Positions 1-12,364 of a stretch of 64,000 nucleotides of DNA are shown here, piece by piece. The first letter of the stretch is position 1. Each line of letters opens with the position of its first letter. The notes under the pieces are model-generated. The model searched no databases. It had not been told where the DNA came from and worked only from the letters and a program-made list of their open reading frames with translations. Source of the stretch: Ophiostoma sp. CBS 140.51 (Eukaryota > Ascomycota > Sordariomycetes > Ophiostomatales > Ophiostomataceae). Made by a program: the position numbers and the translations under genes. Location of the stretch: contig JANSLP010000006.1 of assembly GCA_029298735.1 (NCBI GenBank), positions 124,001-188,000 on the forward strand. The letters are read 5' to 3'.

Positions 1-3000
1 TCAGATATTGTTCCAAAAAGTGTGAAGTACGGAGTAATACCTGGTGCTACACGGTGCGCCTTACGGGGGGTTACGGGGAAGGTGCGGCGGCGTGCTAGTG
101 GGCTAGCGCCTGGACTCGAGAGGGAAAGAGCCCTGTGAGATGATCCACGGGCGCCTTCGCGGCCGTACTTGTACTAGGTATGTACAGAGTACACAACAAT
201 GTATCGGACTGACTTCCACTGCGTGCATAAGAAGGCGCTGTGGAAGTGCAGTCATTGCACAGAATGAAGCCGAATGAAGCTGGGTAACCTGATCGAAGAA
301 CAACAGAAGCGCAAAGGGCGGATAATGGCGATGACGAAGGCAGCGCAAAGACAATAGCAAGTCTCGGTGCGACAAATGCATTGCTCCTTCCCAACTAGCA
401 TTGTTCTCGAAGCATGTTGGCCGCCAGCGCCTGCCGCCAATGAGTACAAAGGGCACAAATGGCACAGAGCTAAGGGGGAGCAGATTCAAGTCCCAATTGA
501 GAAGGAACACAACAATGTATCAATCCTGTATCAATGATCTGGGAAAGACGTCTTGGGAAAGAGCGATCTCAAAACAACCGTCCGACGTATCTTACGATTA
601 ACGATGGACAAGAAAGCGAGACAAAAGAAGCGGGTCTGGCGTGCAGCTGGCTGCAAGGGAGGCTCCTTGACTCTCAAGACTCTCACGTCGTAAAAGCCCT
701 ATGGCGGATGGCAACGACAACAACCGCGACAAGCATATGACATGCAAACCCCTTTCCCCCTTTTTGTGCTTCCTCCTCGACAGCTGTAGACGGGTGTGAG
801 ACCCCATGGACCTGGAGCTGAGTTTGGGTATCTTGGGTTGTGAGGTCAAATAGACTGTTGGCGACTCTTCAAATATATTTACGGGTGCCATATCCTGATG
901 TGGCCTGGCACTTTGATTGCAAGTCTTGGTATTTTCCGGCTGATTCCTCCGTGTCGTTCGGTTGCCACCGTTGGCAGTCTGTATATCCCAGCTTGCAAAT
1001 GGCAAATGGCTGCTTCCCTGTCTCGGGTTGCTCCTTCAGAAACGATCCTCCAACTCTTGAGACGCATTCCGGCAGATCGGCTGGAGGTCAGCAAAAGAGC
1101 TGGTAATTCAGCCGTGTCGTGCAGAGGATGCAGAACGATGATGAGGTGGGATTTCAAATTCAGCACGGAATAGCCCAGCAGTTTTGCACTGCAAGTCAAC
1201 CGACGCCCTGGCAAAAGGATCAAAGACAGTTGCCCTGTGCTGTGCCTCGTCCAGCTTGTCTCCTGCACAGCACGCCCCTTGCCCTGAGCAGATCATGAGC
1301 GCCGTCTGTCCAGTGCGCACGCAGTTCATTCCTCTTCGTTCCTCTTGCTCCTGTGCTCCCCCAGAGGATTTTCGTTGTGATACGCCGCCCCATCCACTGT
1401 TCCCGGGGCGTTGTTGGCACACAGACCACTTTGATAGATGGAGGACCTCGAGAGAAAAAATGATGGTATTCAAGAGGGGCTTGACTTGATTTGGCTTGGC
1501 CGCCAGGCTGTTTTTCACTTTTCCTGCGTGTCTTGCCCTCCCTTTCTGTCCTGTTGCACGAAGGAAGCCGTACCGTATTGCAGCGTGCAGCAAAGACGGT
1601 AGGAAGAGGATATGAGGCTAAGAACTGAAAAGGAGAAAGAGAAAACTCAGAAAAAAGAAAGCATCGACAAGCCGATGACACGAAAGGACACGGGAAAGGG
1701 AAGCTGCACCCAAGGGCCAGGAGCCAGACGAGAGGAGATTGGACAGACAACAACACGCCCAAACAACGCCGGTGCAAGGCCAGAAAGCAACCAGGTCCCA
1801 GAGTGACCAGAAACCAGTGACCAGAAGGGCCAGAAAAGCGAGAGGAACGTGAGCATTATTTGCGGGCCTCTAGCTCGCTCTGCCATTTCCCTCCTATTGC
1901 AGATTTCCCCAATACCCCCGGGCACAATGGTGTTCTTCAAGAAGAGAAGGTCGCGAGAGGCTCGCAGGTCTGTCTTCCCGTTGCAATTCGCCGCCACAGG
2001 CGTTCGTCGAGTTGAAAAGAAGAGTCGCAACGGAAACAAACTGCAGCTTGCTCCGTTTCTATGGATTCCTCACTTGCAATAACGACCAGGAGTGAAAAGG
2101 GGCACAGCCAATTTGGGATGGGATCCACTCTCAAAGTCCATCCAGCCAATGGAAACCCGTCATTTCGCGGAACAACCTCCACTTCGCTTGTAGAGTTTCC
2201 CTCTTTCCCTATTTTGCTGGGTCAGTCGGCGGCCAAGGGAGCCACTGCTCTCCTTCCCTGTGCAGCGCAGCGCACTTGCCTAGCTGCTCAACGGCGGGTA
2301 CTTCGGGCGACCATATCATACCATGGGCAGCGCAAGTATTTTCTCGGCCCCCAGCGAGGGAAAGAGGGGGAAATAGGTCAGCGCGGCCGCTAAAAAGTTT
2401 CATTTAGTGCTTGTCGTTGCATAGGTCGGGCCTTTGGGGGAAGAGCGACCCGCACCACCGTAACGCTCAACGCACCTTCCGCCCTCTCTCCCCTACGAGT
2501 ACCTTACCTTATTACTCCGTACGGGGCACCAGTTCTCCCCCCTACCCTTCAGACCAGGCTACTTGGTGGGTGGCACCCTTCGGTTTTCGTTCGCTCGCTC
2601 TTTCTTTGCTCTCATGCATTTCTGGCCTTCCCCTTTTAGTCCCACGCTCCCGTTTGTTCCTGCCGTTATTTCCTGTCTAATTTGACCTGCTTCCTTCGGG
2701 GCTTTTTCTTGCTTTTTCTTCCTCCCCTTCTCTCTCACCATCTTTCCGAACTCTACAATTGTCACGATCGCGATATTTTGGGTGTATCTCAATCACCATC
2801 TCCCAAACACGACGACATTTGCATCTGTCTTTACTGATCAGATTCGTAAGTCTTGACGCTCCCATCTCTTCCATTACCCCCTATCCTCGGTCGCCTGGAA
2901 TCTTCTCGCGGTCAGCTGCATGTGCGACAAAAAGGGGGCAAAGACGAACGACAACGCGAAAACTTGGAAAAACAGCCCACAGCATCAATCGACAACCTCT

Positions 3001-3568
3001 CGACTTTTGACGACATGATCTCGCTTGCGCTCTTCGTATTCGGCCTATATCAACGACTATCTTCAATCAACATACTGGTCGCGTTTCAAACGGTGCGCAG
3101 CGCCTCTTTTCAGGTCATCGAACGACACGACAACTTGGCCTGGAAAATGACGGAAAGCCTCAAAATCACGACAAGAGGGGGACAAATGGCTCGATGCAGC
3201 ACGCCGAGACGCACGCCAGAACTCGCCTGCAGCTGTCGTCCTATCCCAATTTCCGAATCTCGACATTTCCATTCAGATCAACAATTGCCTTGCGACTTAT
3301 TGAGGAAGCAACTCAAAATACCACCAGCGACACGCGATGAAAGCTCCAGCACACACCTGCATCACATTCCTTCCAGACTCGCAGCCTTCTCCACATGACT
3401 TTCTTCTTGGACCAATCGCGACTGACAACGTTTTTATTTCGTATCATCTACAGAACCAGCGAGAGCATTGCCATTAATTGACGATTCGTGATCTTTCTTA
3501 TCACGAATCACGACTTCTCACGACTTTCTTCCCCACCCCCATCTCACAACCAACCACATCTTTCCAAG
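1..3568. other. Upstream region of the G gamma gene, no supportable gene
   Basis: Only short overlapping reading frames of biased composition occur here, on both strands, and none shows a recognisable domain. The part from about 2400 to 3560 is rich in C and T on the + strand, as is usual for the promoter and leader of a fungal gene, and it leads into the gene starting at 3569. A GTACGGA-type motif lies near position 27. I see no RNA gene or mobile element. Confidence 0.6.
3483..3509 (+). repeat. Perfect 10-bp inverted repeat in the leader of the G gamma gene
   Basis: GATTCGTGAT (3483-3492) is followed by a 7-nt spacer and then ATCACGAATC (3500-3509), its exact reverse complement. It lies 60 nt before the ATG at 3569, so if the transcript starts upstream it would form a hairpin in the 5' leader. 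It could instead be a dyad DNA-binding site. Confidence 0.7.
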
Positions 3569-3914
3569 ATGGCTCCGTACACCTCCCGTGATGTCGGCGA
3601 CCCGTCGCAGGTCCGGAGAACGAAGCAGAGTATGGCCGATCTGAAGCTGCGGCGGTTAACAGAGCTCAACAGCCGGTTGCGGGAAGACCTGGACCGTGAG
3701 CGGATCCCTGTCAGCCAGGCGTCGAAGAGGTTCGTACATTCGTTTCCCTCCAAGTCCATCACTGCCCTCGACCTCCCACTAACATTCTCGCAGCATCATC
3801 GCATACTGCAACAGTACGCGCGACTACATGGTGCCCTCCGTGTGGGGTGTCGTGCCGAAGAGCGAAGACCCGTACGCACCGCAGCAGAGCGGCGGGTGCT
3901 GTGTTGTGATGTAA
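3569..3914 (+). CDS. gpg1: Heterotrimeric G protein gamma subunit
   Basis: This is the small gamma subunit that pairs with G beta at the plasma membrane and is needed for G-protein signalling in growth, mating and development. Two exons, 3569-3729 and 3794-3914 (intron 3730-3793, donor GTTCGT), give 93 residues, the usual size for fungal gamma subunits. The first half is a charged helix (MADLKLRRLTELNSRLREDL, about residues 24-43) of the kind that forms a coiled coil with G beta. The protein ends in CCVVM, so the last four residues CVVM are a CAAX box. Farnesylation is predicted from the terminal Met, and the preceding Cys may be palmitoylated, as known for yeast Ste18. The start chosen is the first ATG after the C/T-rich leader; an in-frame ATG at 3488 would add 27 residues that do not look like the family. 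Confidence 0.95.
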
Positions 3915-5399
3915 GGTGGTTCCGTCGACTCGATCCCGGCGAACGGAAGACATACATGCGCCTGCAGCCGCCTACACGACCGACACTCGATACGCAATAG
4001 GCACCTCACAGCGAAGAGTACCACGACAAGCACATTTGCATGCACACCCGTCCGCCTCCATCGAAGATCCGGAAGACGAAGTGTATGGGTTAAGAAGGCG
4101 ATGATGATGACCCAACAAACACCAAAAACTACAACAAACCCTCAAAATACAGCACAAACCCACGATTTCCTCCCACTTCGCCCAGCGATATCTGGGCGAC
4201 CAACGACCGACCGGCGAGCTTTCCTCAAGAGCCAACGGATCCAGACCTCCCGAAAGAAACGTGCAAAATAGGCGTCATTGGATGTGTTAGACACAGATGT
4301 GTTTTCAACGGCAAGCGGCGACCGGCGACCCAACCTTTATTCGTTCTTCGTTCAACTGTTTTTACTAGTCCCGATGTGTTCTTCTTTATTTTTCCCTCCT
4401 TCTTTCGTCTCGCCGGTCAGCTGCTTGACCATCTTTCTTCAAGTGTATTCTATTTGCTCTTTCGGCCTGCCTCCTATCCTCCCACACGCCCTCACCACTA
4501 CTCTCTTAATTCTCTCAGCCTCTTGTCATACTCACCGATTTTGCTCTACTCCCTTTTTCTCTTATTTTGTCTGGGGTTTGTCACTTACCATGGTTCTCTT
4601 ATGTCTGTTATTTTTTTGTCTCTTTACGTCACCTTTTCTCATTTTATTTCTCATTTCATATTTTCCAAGTATCCTCCTATGCGTTTTCCACGCTTGCCAT
4701 ATATACCTCCCTGGGATCTCATGTAGTAGTTAGTTCCGCGACTTATTTTTAAAGGAAAAACCTGGAGAAAACACACTTATCAAAATTATCCTTCATGGCC
4801 TATTATGTCAAGTAATTAAAATGTGAAGAGATGTGTGATATGATTGTCGTCTTGGTTGGCAACTGTTGTAAGAGAGCGGACTGTTAGCATGTCGGTGCTT
4901 AATAGGAGACTGGTTTTTGTTTACCACGAAGTGTGACTATTGCTTTTAAAAAATATACATCTTAGCATAGATGAAAATAAACGGAAAAATAATGTTTTTA
5001 CTATTAAGATATCTGTCTCTAAATATGAAAATCTTATTACATTCTTTGTAAAATAAGTCTATATAGTATATTATAAAAATGTAATTTCACATGAATCAAT
5101 TTAAGAATTATTACAATCAGGTACAATCAGTTATATTTACCAAAAAAAAAACACAGAGCACACTGTTCTGCCATCGATGCTGATGAGCCGCCTTTGTTAA
5201 TTAGAGGCGAAAAAGGTGAAGGGCAAATCCCGTAGCACGTCTTTGTTGCCGGAGTTTGACTATCAAACCCCACACAAATCGACAACTGCTGACATACACT
5301 ACGAATTGCGACTCAACGTCACTCCATTGGCTTGCATATTTTTTCTATCTACAACGTACCACGAACGCACTCAAGTTCACATCGCCAAACTTGAAGAAG
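3915..5399. other. Intergenic: T/C-rich tract then AT-rich tract
   Basis: The + strand from about 4330 to 4735 is strongly T/C-rich, which produces an open, hydrophobic but unconvincing frame. From about 4740 to 5190 the DNA is distinctly AT-rich, with long A and T runs and many stops in all frames, unlike the surroundings. No gene, tRNA or repeat boundary is recognised. The last 200 bp serve as the promoter of the gene starting at 5400. Confidence 0.6.
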
Positions 5400-6067
5400 A
5401 TGGCCACCACAAACACAAGCAGCTCTGTATCGGAGCAGCAGTCAACAACGGCTCCGACGAGCGCGCCAGTTAGACTACCCCGCGTTGCGATCCAGTTTTG
5501 CACACAGGTGAGATCAAATGGGATACGACAAGACTTGAAGGTTCCTCCTGCTGACCGCTACAACGCAGTGCAAATGGATGCTCCGGGCAGCATATGTATG
5601 TTTCGCCGCCATTCTCTTGAACATATAGCCTTCTTCACCCGCTAACACAACAACAGTTCGCCCAGGAACTCCTGTCGACCTTCGGCGGGGACTTAGGAGA
5701 AGTCGCCCTGCAGCCAGCCACCGGTGGCGTCTTTACCGTCACGATTGAGACGGCCGATACAGCATCGAGCACAGGCACAGGCGCGCCGAAACTGCTTTGG
5801 GACCGCAAGACAGAGGGCGGCTTCCCCGAGACCAAGGAACTGAAGCGGCGTGTACGGGACGTCGTTGAGCCTGGTCGTGATCTTGGACATGTGGACCGCA
5901 ACTACGGGAAGGCAGCTACGGCGGCTGCTGCTGCTGATGCAAAAGCCACCCCCACCCCCAAAGCCGAAGCAACGCTGGCTGCAACACCACCAACAGCAGC
6001 GCCAACAGCTGCCAGTGGTGCTGACAGCGGGAACACGGTTGTGCCTGTCTGTGAAGACTGCCAGTGA
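5400..6067 (+). CDS. SelW/Rdx-family thioredoxin-like protein
   Basis: A redox protein of the Rdx family (SelT/SelW/SelH fold), in the Cys form rather than the selenocysteine form. Three exons, 5400-5507, 5569-5595 and 5657-6067, encode 181 residues. The family's CxxC follows a short beta strand: RVAIQFC-TQ-CKWMLRAAY. Then come a typical strand (GGVFTVTIE) and a helix ending in PETKELKRRVRDVVEP with DLGHVDRNY after it. The first intron lies inside the redox motif, before its second Cys, and exon 2 has only 27 nt. The C-terminal tail is Ala/Thr/Pro-rich and ends in CEDCQ, a second CxxC at the very terminus. The substrate is unknown for fungal members. The start is the ATG at 5400, with no in-frame alternative that looks better. 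Confidence 0.88.
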
Positions 6068-6948
6068 GGGAGACGAAAACATCTATAATTGGGCATAAAA
6101 CAAATTGTATGATAGCCAGAGCTGGTTACGCATTGGTGTAGATATCGTGGGAAACAAAGATCTATACTATAGGAAGTGCCCCATATATATGTGTACGTGT
6201 ACATATAAAACTCAAACCTCATCGATGGGCGCATCGTCTATGTTTATAGTATACGACTTATCACGAGCAGCACGGAATACGCACAAAAGCATGAGCTGGA
6301 TATGTTTGTGATTGCAATGATCATTCGTATGTTTGGTTACTGGTGACCCTCTCTGAATTAATGGGGTTGCTTGTTTTCGTGGACGGGACAAATCTGTCGA
6401 ATCGAGGCAGAGACAGATTCAACAGCCCGACTTTTGAAGAATGGCCACTCCAAAATTTAAAAAAAGACATAAGAGAAGAAGAAGACAAAAGAAGATGGAG
6501 GAAGAGAGATAGAGAGAAGGTGAAAAAAAGCAGAAAGCAAGAAAGTGACGAAAATCAACAAAGACATGGCATCCTCCCCCCTTTGTTTTCTTACCCGTGC
6601 CGACCCACACTGCTGCGCGCGTTCGTACACACAGACAACAGTATTGAATGAAAAATAGAAAAGCAGGCAAAAAATGAAATGGGCAAAATGCAAATACAAC
6701 AACAGTGAAAAGAAAATAAGAAAAAAAAAACCTAAGCAAACAGTGAAGCGGTCGGTCCGTTCACAGCCTAGCCCAAGGGACAAGCTGCGTTCGATGGGTC
6801 GGAATGGCCAGTAAAAGGCTGATCGTGACAGTCCCCGAGCAAGAAAGAGTAAGGTTACGGCATGCTCAAAATATGACTGTTCACAATTATTACGGTTGGC
6901 AAATCAGCCTTTGCGGCGGGAGGAAGCAGTCGAGAGGGAGCGGGTTGC
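6068..6948. other. Convergent 3' region between the Rdx and PP1 genes
   Basis: Both neighbours end here, so this holds two 3' untranslated regions. The + strand from about 6460 to 6735 is purine-rich (A/G runs), which keeps the minus strand open without any protein-like content. No gene or RNA is recognised. Confidence 0.6.
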
Positions 6949-8045
6949 TTAGCGGCGACCAAACCTGTAAGGAAATCAGTGTTAGCACGTGTTGTTTGAA
7001 TAATGCGGCTGTTTCCTCGAATCAAAAAGAAGGGGGGTTATGGGGTTGTGTGACGTACTTCTGCTTCTTCTCGGCGGGCTTGAGGATCTGGAACGAGCAG
7101 AGAAGGCTCTCGTCTACGCTCATCATGGCACCAGCGTTGTCGAATTCACCACAGTAGTTGGGGGCACTGAACAGCGTGACGAGCTGGCGCTTCGAGAAGA
7201 ACTCGTAGCCGTCCTCAACGACCTGGTGAGCACGGCAAATCAGGTCCATATCGTGCTTCTGCAAAAACCTGGACACGACGTCAGGTCCAAAGGTGAACGA
7301 GACACCGCGATCGTTTTCGCTCCATCCCGTGATATCCTTGTCGGGGTCGGACCACAGAAGGTCACACAGCAGACCGCAATCCGGGATCTATAACAAACGA
7401 AGTTAGCAGGTGTTCTCTCTTAAGTAATGCCTCGATTTCTGTTGTTGTAGGTGGGCTTACATCCGTGGGGCGCATAACACGCCGGATCTGCTCCATGGAG
7501 TTGAGGTCGGGGCTCAGGCCACCGTGCATGGTGAAGATCTTCTCGTCGATGATAGCAGCAATGGGGAGGCAGTTGAAGCAGTCGGTGAACGTCTTCCACA
7601 GCTTGATGTTGTAGCGGCGCTTGCACTCGTCGTAGAAACCGTAGATACGGTTAATGGATGCGCACTCGTGGTTACCGCGGAGGATGAAAAAGTTCTCAGG
7701 GTACTTGATCTTGTACGCGAGCAGCAGGCAGATGGTCTCCAGGGACTGCTTGCCACGATCGACGTAGTCACCAAGGAAGAGGTAGTTCGCCTCGGGCGGA
7801 AAACCGCCATATTCGAACAGACGCAGAAGGTCGTAGTACTGGCCGTGGATATCACCGCAGATCTTGATCGGTGCCTCCAGCTCCAGGAGGATGGGCTGCG
7901 AGATGAAGATCTCACGAGCCTTGGTGCACAGGAAACGGATCTCGCCCTCCAGAAGCTGGACCTGCTTGCCGGGACGGCTGCCGCGGACCTCGAGGAGTCG
8001 GTCGATGATGGAGTCGAGGTCGACCTCGTGTTGCTGGTCGGCCAT
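6949..8045 (-). CDS. Serine/threonine protein phosphatase PP1 catalytic subunit
   Basis: Catalytic subunit of type 1 phosphatase (Glc7 in yeast, BimG in Aspergillus), which acts with targeting subunits in mitosis, glycogen metabolism and polarity. Three exons on the minus strand, 8045-7461, 7387-7059 and 6964-6949, give 309 residues, the usual PP1 length. All metal-binding signatures of the PPP family are present: GDIHGQ, GDYVDRG and RGNHE, then HGGLSPDL. The C-terminal part has the PP1 stretch RAHQVVEDGYEFF and SAPNYCGEFDN, whose loop binds toxins and substrates. The last exon has only 16 nt and completes a Lys codon plus FGRR and the stop, the ending known for other filamentous fungi. Introns are 7388-7460 and 6965-7058. 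The start at 8045 fits the family N-terminus (MADQQHEVDLDSII). Confidence 0.97.
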
Positions 8046-11000
8046 TTTATGTAGTTGCTATTTCTCTCTTTTCCGTGTTTTTTTCTTCCTTTTGTATTTT
8101 TAGGGAGGCGAGTGTCGACGATGCGATGATGCCTCTGCGTGTCTAGATCTCCGCAAACCCTTGAGCGCTCTGTTCGACAGGCTCAGAAGATCTGTGGGCG
8201 TCAAAGGGGGGAAAGGAGGAAGGGGAGCGTTTAAACTCTCGGCGACGTGGATCTCCTGTTATATCGAGTGGAATTGCACCGTTGTTTCCTGAAAAAGACA
8301 TGTCGTGTTAGATACAGTTGGGCCAGGGACCAAAGGCACCACGACAACAGAGGAAGGCAGACGCCAGTGTCGGGATGCAACAGAAATAGCAAAATCGCAA
8401 ACTGAGTGAAGCTGACGTACCAAGGTGTCGTTTTCCGGATCTTCTAGAGGTTCGCAGCTAGGAAGCAGCGAGCGTCAAGTTTTGAGGCTTTTGTAACTCG
8501 TCGTTCGTCGGTAAGGCTACTCTACTGGACAAGTGTACAGCTGGAGTTCGTCGATTAAGGGTTAATCACCAGGTTCGCTTTGGTGATTGCGTCGCTTTTT
8601 GGGGGGGTTAGACTGCAGAGTCTGGTCGTCGTGGGTTTTTGGGAGGAAGTTCGTCAAAAATTTTCCGTCGTTATCGTGGGTCAAAATTCAAGATCACGGT
8701 ACTGTGAAGTCTATTTTGGCATTAGCAATTACTCTTCTGTGGCGAGTGCAGTCGTGAAATCGCGAAATGGGAGGCGAGATAGGAGGTGGCGCGGGTGAGA
8801 GTAGAGTGAGAGCGAAAAGTCGGTGTCGAAAGATAGCCAACGCCTGCAGGAGCAACAGAAAGAAGGGATGACGCAGAGTGGCTCGAAGAAGAGACTCTTT
8901 AAGAAAGCAGAAACAAGTAATGCACTAAGCCTGCCCGATGATAACCCAAAGGGGAATGCCGTCGCCGTCTCGATATCGTCAGGGTAAACAAAGGGAGATG
9001 GGATAAGGTGTGCACCTTGTCAATGTGTATCAGTGAATCCTCGGACTGCCGACAGTTTCGCCTCCAACGGGGCTGAAGGTTCTGTCGAGTATCGTCGATG
9101 CAAAGCGATGGGCCGTGGGCAAGGGATGAGAGCGAAAGGATAGCGATAGGGAAATCAGAGAGCCAAGGTAAAGAGAGATGGAAAGTGATTCTCGAGTTTG
9201 CAAATCTCGAAACCAAGATGCTCGATAGGGACAGGGGGCGAAGAAGGTTGCAAATCGAGCGAGGGCAAAAGCGATCGCGTACGACTTGGAAAAGGTGCAG
9301 GAAAAAGTGGATGTCGCCGAGGAACGAGAAAAGATACTAGCAGGCGAGCTCGAAAAAGGACGAAGAACGACAAGAACGACAAGAGCGAAATGCAATTTTA
9401 CCTAAACTCGACGTCGTCGTGATGCTTTTGCGTCGTGGATTCGATGCAAGTCGGGAAGAGACGGCAGTGGATGAGGAAGCCTGCAGCGCGTGCGCGGTGA
9501 AGGACAACAAAAAAAATGAGTTGAAAGGGCGGATAGGCCAGGAACAGCCGGGCGTCGCGAGCTGGGGAGGGCACGGAATGCGTTTGTTTTTGTTGTTCTC
9601 TTTTTCGACCCGTTTCGTGTTTGGGTTTCTTTTTTCGGAGGGTGGTTTTGCAGAAAATCGTCGCCTGTTGGAAGATGAGTTCTTTTCGTGAGTGTTTGTG
9701 TAGGTGGAAAGTGGAAGGAAAAAGCGCGATGTCTTTGTTCGGTTCTTTTTGGGCGGTTCCCCTTTTTTCGCTTTGAAATTTTTTTGGTCGTCGTTGGGGG
9801 AAGGTGCGAAAAGAAGGTGAGGAAGGAGCAGGAGAGCAGGCAAGGGAACGGAAAGGAAGGGGGGAACGAGGGGAGGGGGAGGAAAGGGGTGAAAAAATTC
9901 CTTGGAACTAAAAAAAGGCGTGCACTGAATGCTCGCTGTTTCGAAGGAGAACGAAGGGGGGGCAAGGAGGGGAAGGAGGGAAGGGGGGCGTCCAGACCGG
10001 TCCTGGCCCAGTAAAACGCGTTGGGAAGGGACGACCAGTGTCCACTGCTGCACTGCTCTCCAAGTTTCTATAAGCGTTGTACAGGCGAGCTGATAAGCAT
10101 AGATGCCCTGTAACGACGGGCCTTCAGGGCTGTCTTCTTGTCTGACGCCGTCATCAACGCAGTGGAGGGACACGAAGCCGTTACGCAACACGCCAGAGGG
10201 ACCGCACAGCAGCAAGAACAGTGCACCTGGAGCGCAGCGGTCGGGTCGGTGGTGGACCCTTCCCAAGCAACCTCTAGACCTAACACAAGACCCGCACAGC
10301 CGCGTTTGAGGAGCCTGTTCCACCAGGTCATGCCTTTTTCTGCTTGAGAACGAGCCGCCGGGGCAGGAGCGACCCAGTAAGTGGTGCAGCGCGGCGTGTA
10401 GCATTGCGACGCTGAAAAAGGACAGCGCCACTGACTTGATGAGCATGCGAAGCATCTTACTATTTGTCGGATGGATGGTTGACGGCATTGGCAAAATACG
10501 CAAATACGTAAAATACGTTAGACACAGAGGGCATAACGTGATGACGGCGACACAAGCGAGGCCAAGAGTGCCACAGCAACGAGGCGCAAATTGCGAGGAC
10601 AAATGGAAGTTATAAGAAGCCATATGGAGCCTTAAAAGGGAACATAACAAAACACCAAGTCCACAACGACAACACGGCAGGTACGATGGGACAAGGCGGA
10701 AGGCCAGAACGAATGGAAGGCGCGGGGATAATTAGCAGACACCACAGTCAAGAAAAAAGGAAGGAGAGCTGGGCGGCGACTTCCGGTTGGTTGGCGGCAA
10801 AGGGCAGGAACGCGAACTGAGGGTGTCAGCGCGTCAGAGGAGCGAGGGGGGAAAAGGGAAAGAGGAAAGAGGAAACAGGATCGTGCATCAGTGCATCAGC
10901 AGCAAAAAGACGGCACAAGAGGAGGGCACAGACGAGGTTGAAAAGGCGGTCAAACATGCATTTCCTGCCTGTCGTCGTTCATCCATCATGAGGCTCTCGT

Positions 11001-12364
11001 GACAATCTGCGCCCAACAGCCTTTTCCCCGTCCACATTCCCTCGCCTTTGGTTTCTCGCGGGGCTGAATATCGTCCATTTAAGAAAGAGAAAAGGAAAGG
11101 TAAAACGAGAGAGCAAGGGACAACTTGCGCCCGGTCTGCCTGTCTGCCTCTCTGTGCCATGGGCGACAGTCACAAACTCCAACAGCTTCCAACGTCTTTG
11201 GGGACCTGGACCTGGGCCTGGCCTAGCCAAGCCAACACCAGGCACCCACTGGTGGGCCGTGATGAGTGAGGGCACTGTTGGAAAAGACGACCAGTCTCTT
11301 TTTCTGGCTCGTTTTGGCTCGACTGCCCTCACAAGCTCGCTGCACCTTCGCGCAACGCCGTTGACAACCAGCCAATCGCGCGTGGCCTCTTGGTTTCCTG
11401 TAGCGCCCGAGGGGTTCTTGTGCCTTTTGTGTTGGAGGTGTTGCTTTATTTAGGGATTTTTATGGTGCTGGGTCGGTCGGCGCTGCCCTGCCCTCTGGAA
11501 AAAAGAAAAGAAAAAAAGCGACCAGGGCCTCCGAGGCCCCTCTTCACTTTCCCCTCCTCGGCTGGTCCCTCACTACGTAATAATTGTCCAGTTGCTAAAG
11601 TGTGCAGCCGTGCCTGGCCTTTTGACGCATGCGAGCTGCCCTTCGAGCTCTTTATCATCAAAATCGCGTCTTATTGGTAAAGCCAGAGCCGCCGGCTGTG
11701 CCTGGGAGACGCCTGTTTGAAACCGTCAGCAAATCTGAGAGCTCTTATCACAGCAGCTCTGAGACATCTGGCCGTGTCGTGTGCTCCTCTCCTTTGAATG
11801 AGGCTTTCCAGACAGCTTGTGATATTATCCAAGTGTGCAGCCTTATCTTCATTTTTCATCATCCCACTTACAGAGAAAAAAGGCGCCAGTTTCGAGTGTA
11901 TTTGTAGATCGGAGAAGGGTCTCCCTGACAGGCTACACTTGTTTTTTGTGTAGCCACTTCGCCTCGTTGGGCCGCATGAAAGGTGCAGTGGTACTCGCAT
12001 CATAGCACACAGCCTCGCCAGCCTTGTCACCATATCTGCCATCTGATACTCCTCCGTTCGGGGGCAGACTGCAAGGCAAACAAAGGCCAGCCTGGGGGGG
12101 GGGGACCGACGGCCGGGTCAGCTACAGCCTCCTTCCACTCAGGCAAAGTATCGGAGGCCCGCGCCTTCCTTTTTCGCGGTTGTGTTTCCAACTCCATCGC
12201 TCTTTCTATTTAAGGCTTCGGGTACTAACATATCAAAATCTTCACGGGGCACACAAAAATTTCACTCTTTTCTCACGCACCTCAACCTCAAACTTTCACT
12301 GCGTGTGGTGACAACACCCATCCCCTTTCCTGGGAACGCTTTTTGTGGCAGTATTGATATTTTG
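8046..12364. other. Divergent upstream region of the PP1 and dsRNA-binding genes
   Basis: This 4.3-kb stretch lies between two divergent starts. The minus strand carries one long open frame, 10650 to 9337 (437 codons). It is made of Ser, Pro, Phe and Lys runs dictated by purine/pyrimidine strand bias and has no domain, so I do not call it a gene. The part next to PP1 (8050-9000) is probably its leader, which may be spliced. No RNA gene or element is recognised. Confidence 0.55.

Noticed and set aside
4278..4733. Hydrophobic open frame of 151 codons that looks like a membrane protein
   Set aside because: The hydrophobic residues come from a T/C-rich tract; there is no family likeness and overlapping frames in the same tract look equally membrane-like.
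7524..8054. 176-codon frame antisense to PP1
   Set aside because: Complement of a highly conserved phosphatase exon; no independent domain.
9337..10650. Open frame of 437 codons on the minus strand
   Set aside because: It is composed of Ser, Pro, Phe and Lys runs produced by a purine-rich + strand, which removes stop codons from the other strand. It shows no domain.
12182..12364. N-terminal extension of the dsRNA-binding-like protein
   Set aside because: In frame and open, but composition is leader-like and the ATG at 12365 or 12401 gives a more natural start.
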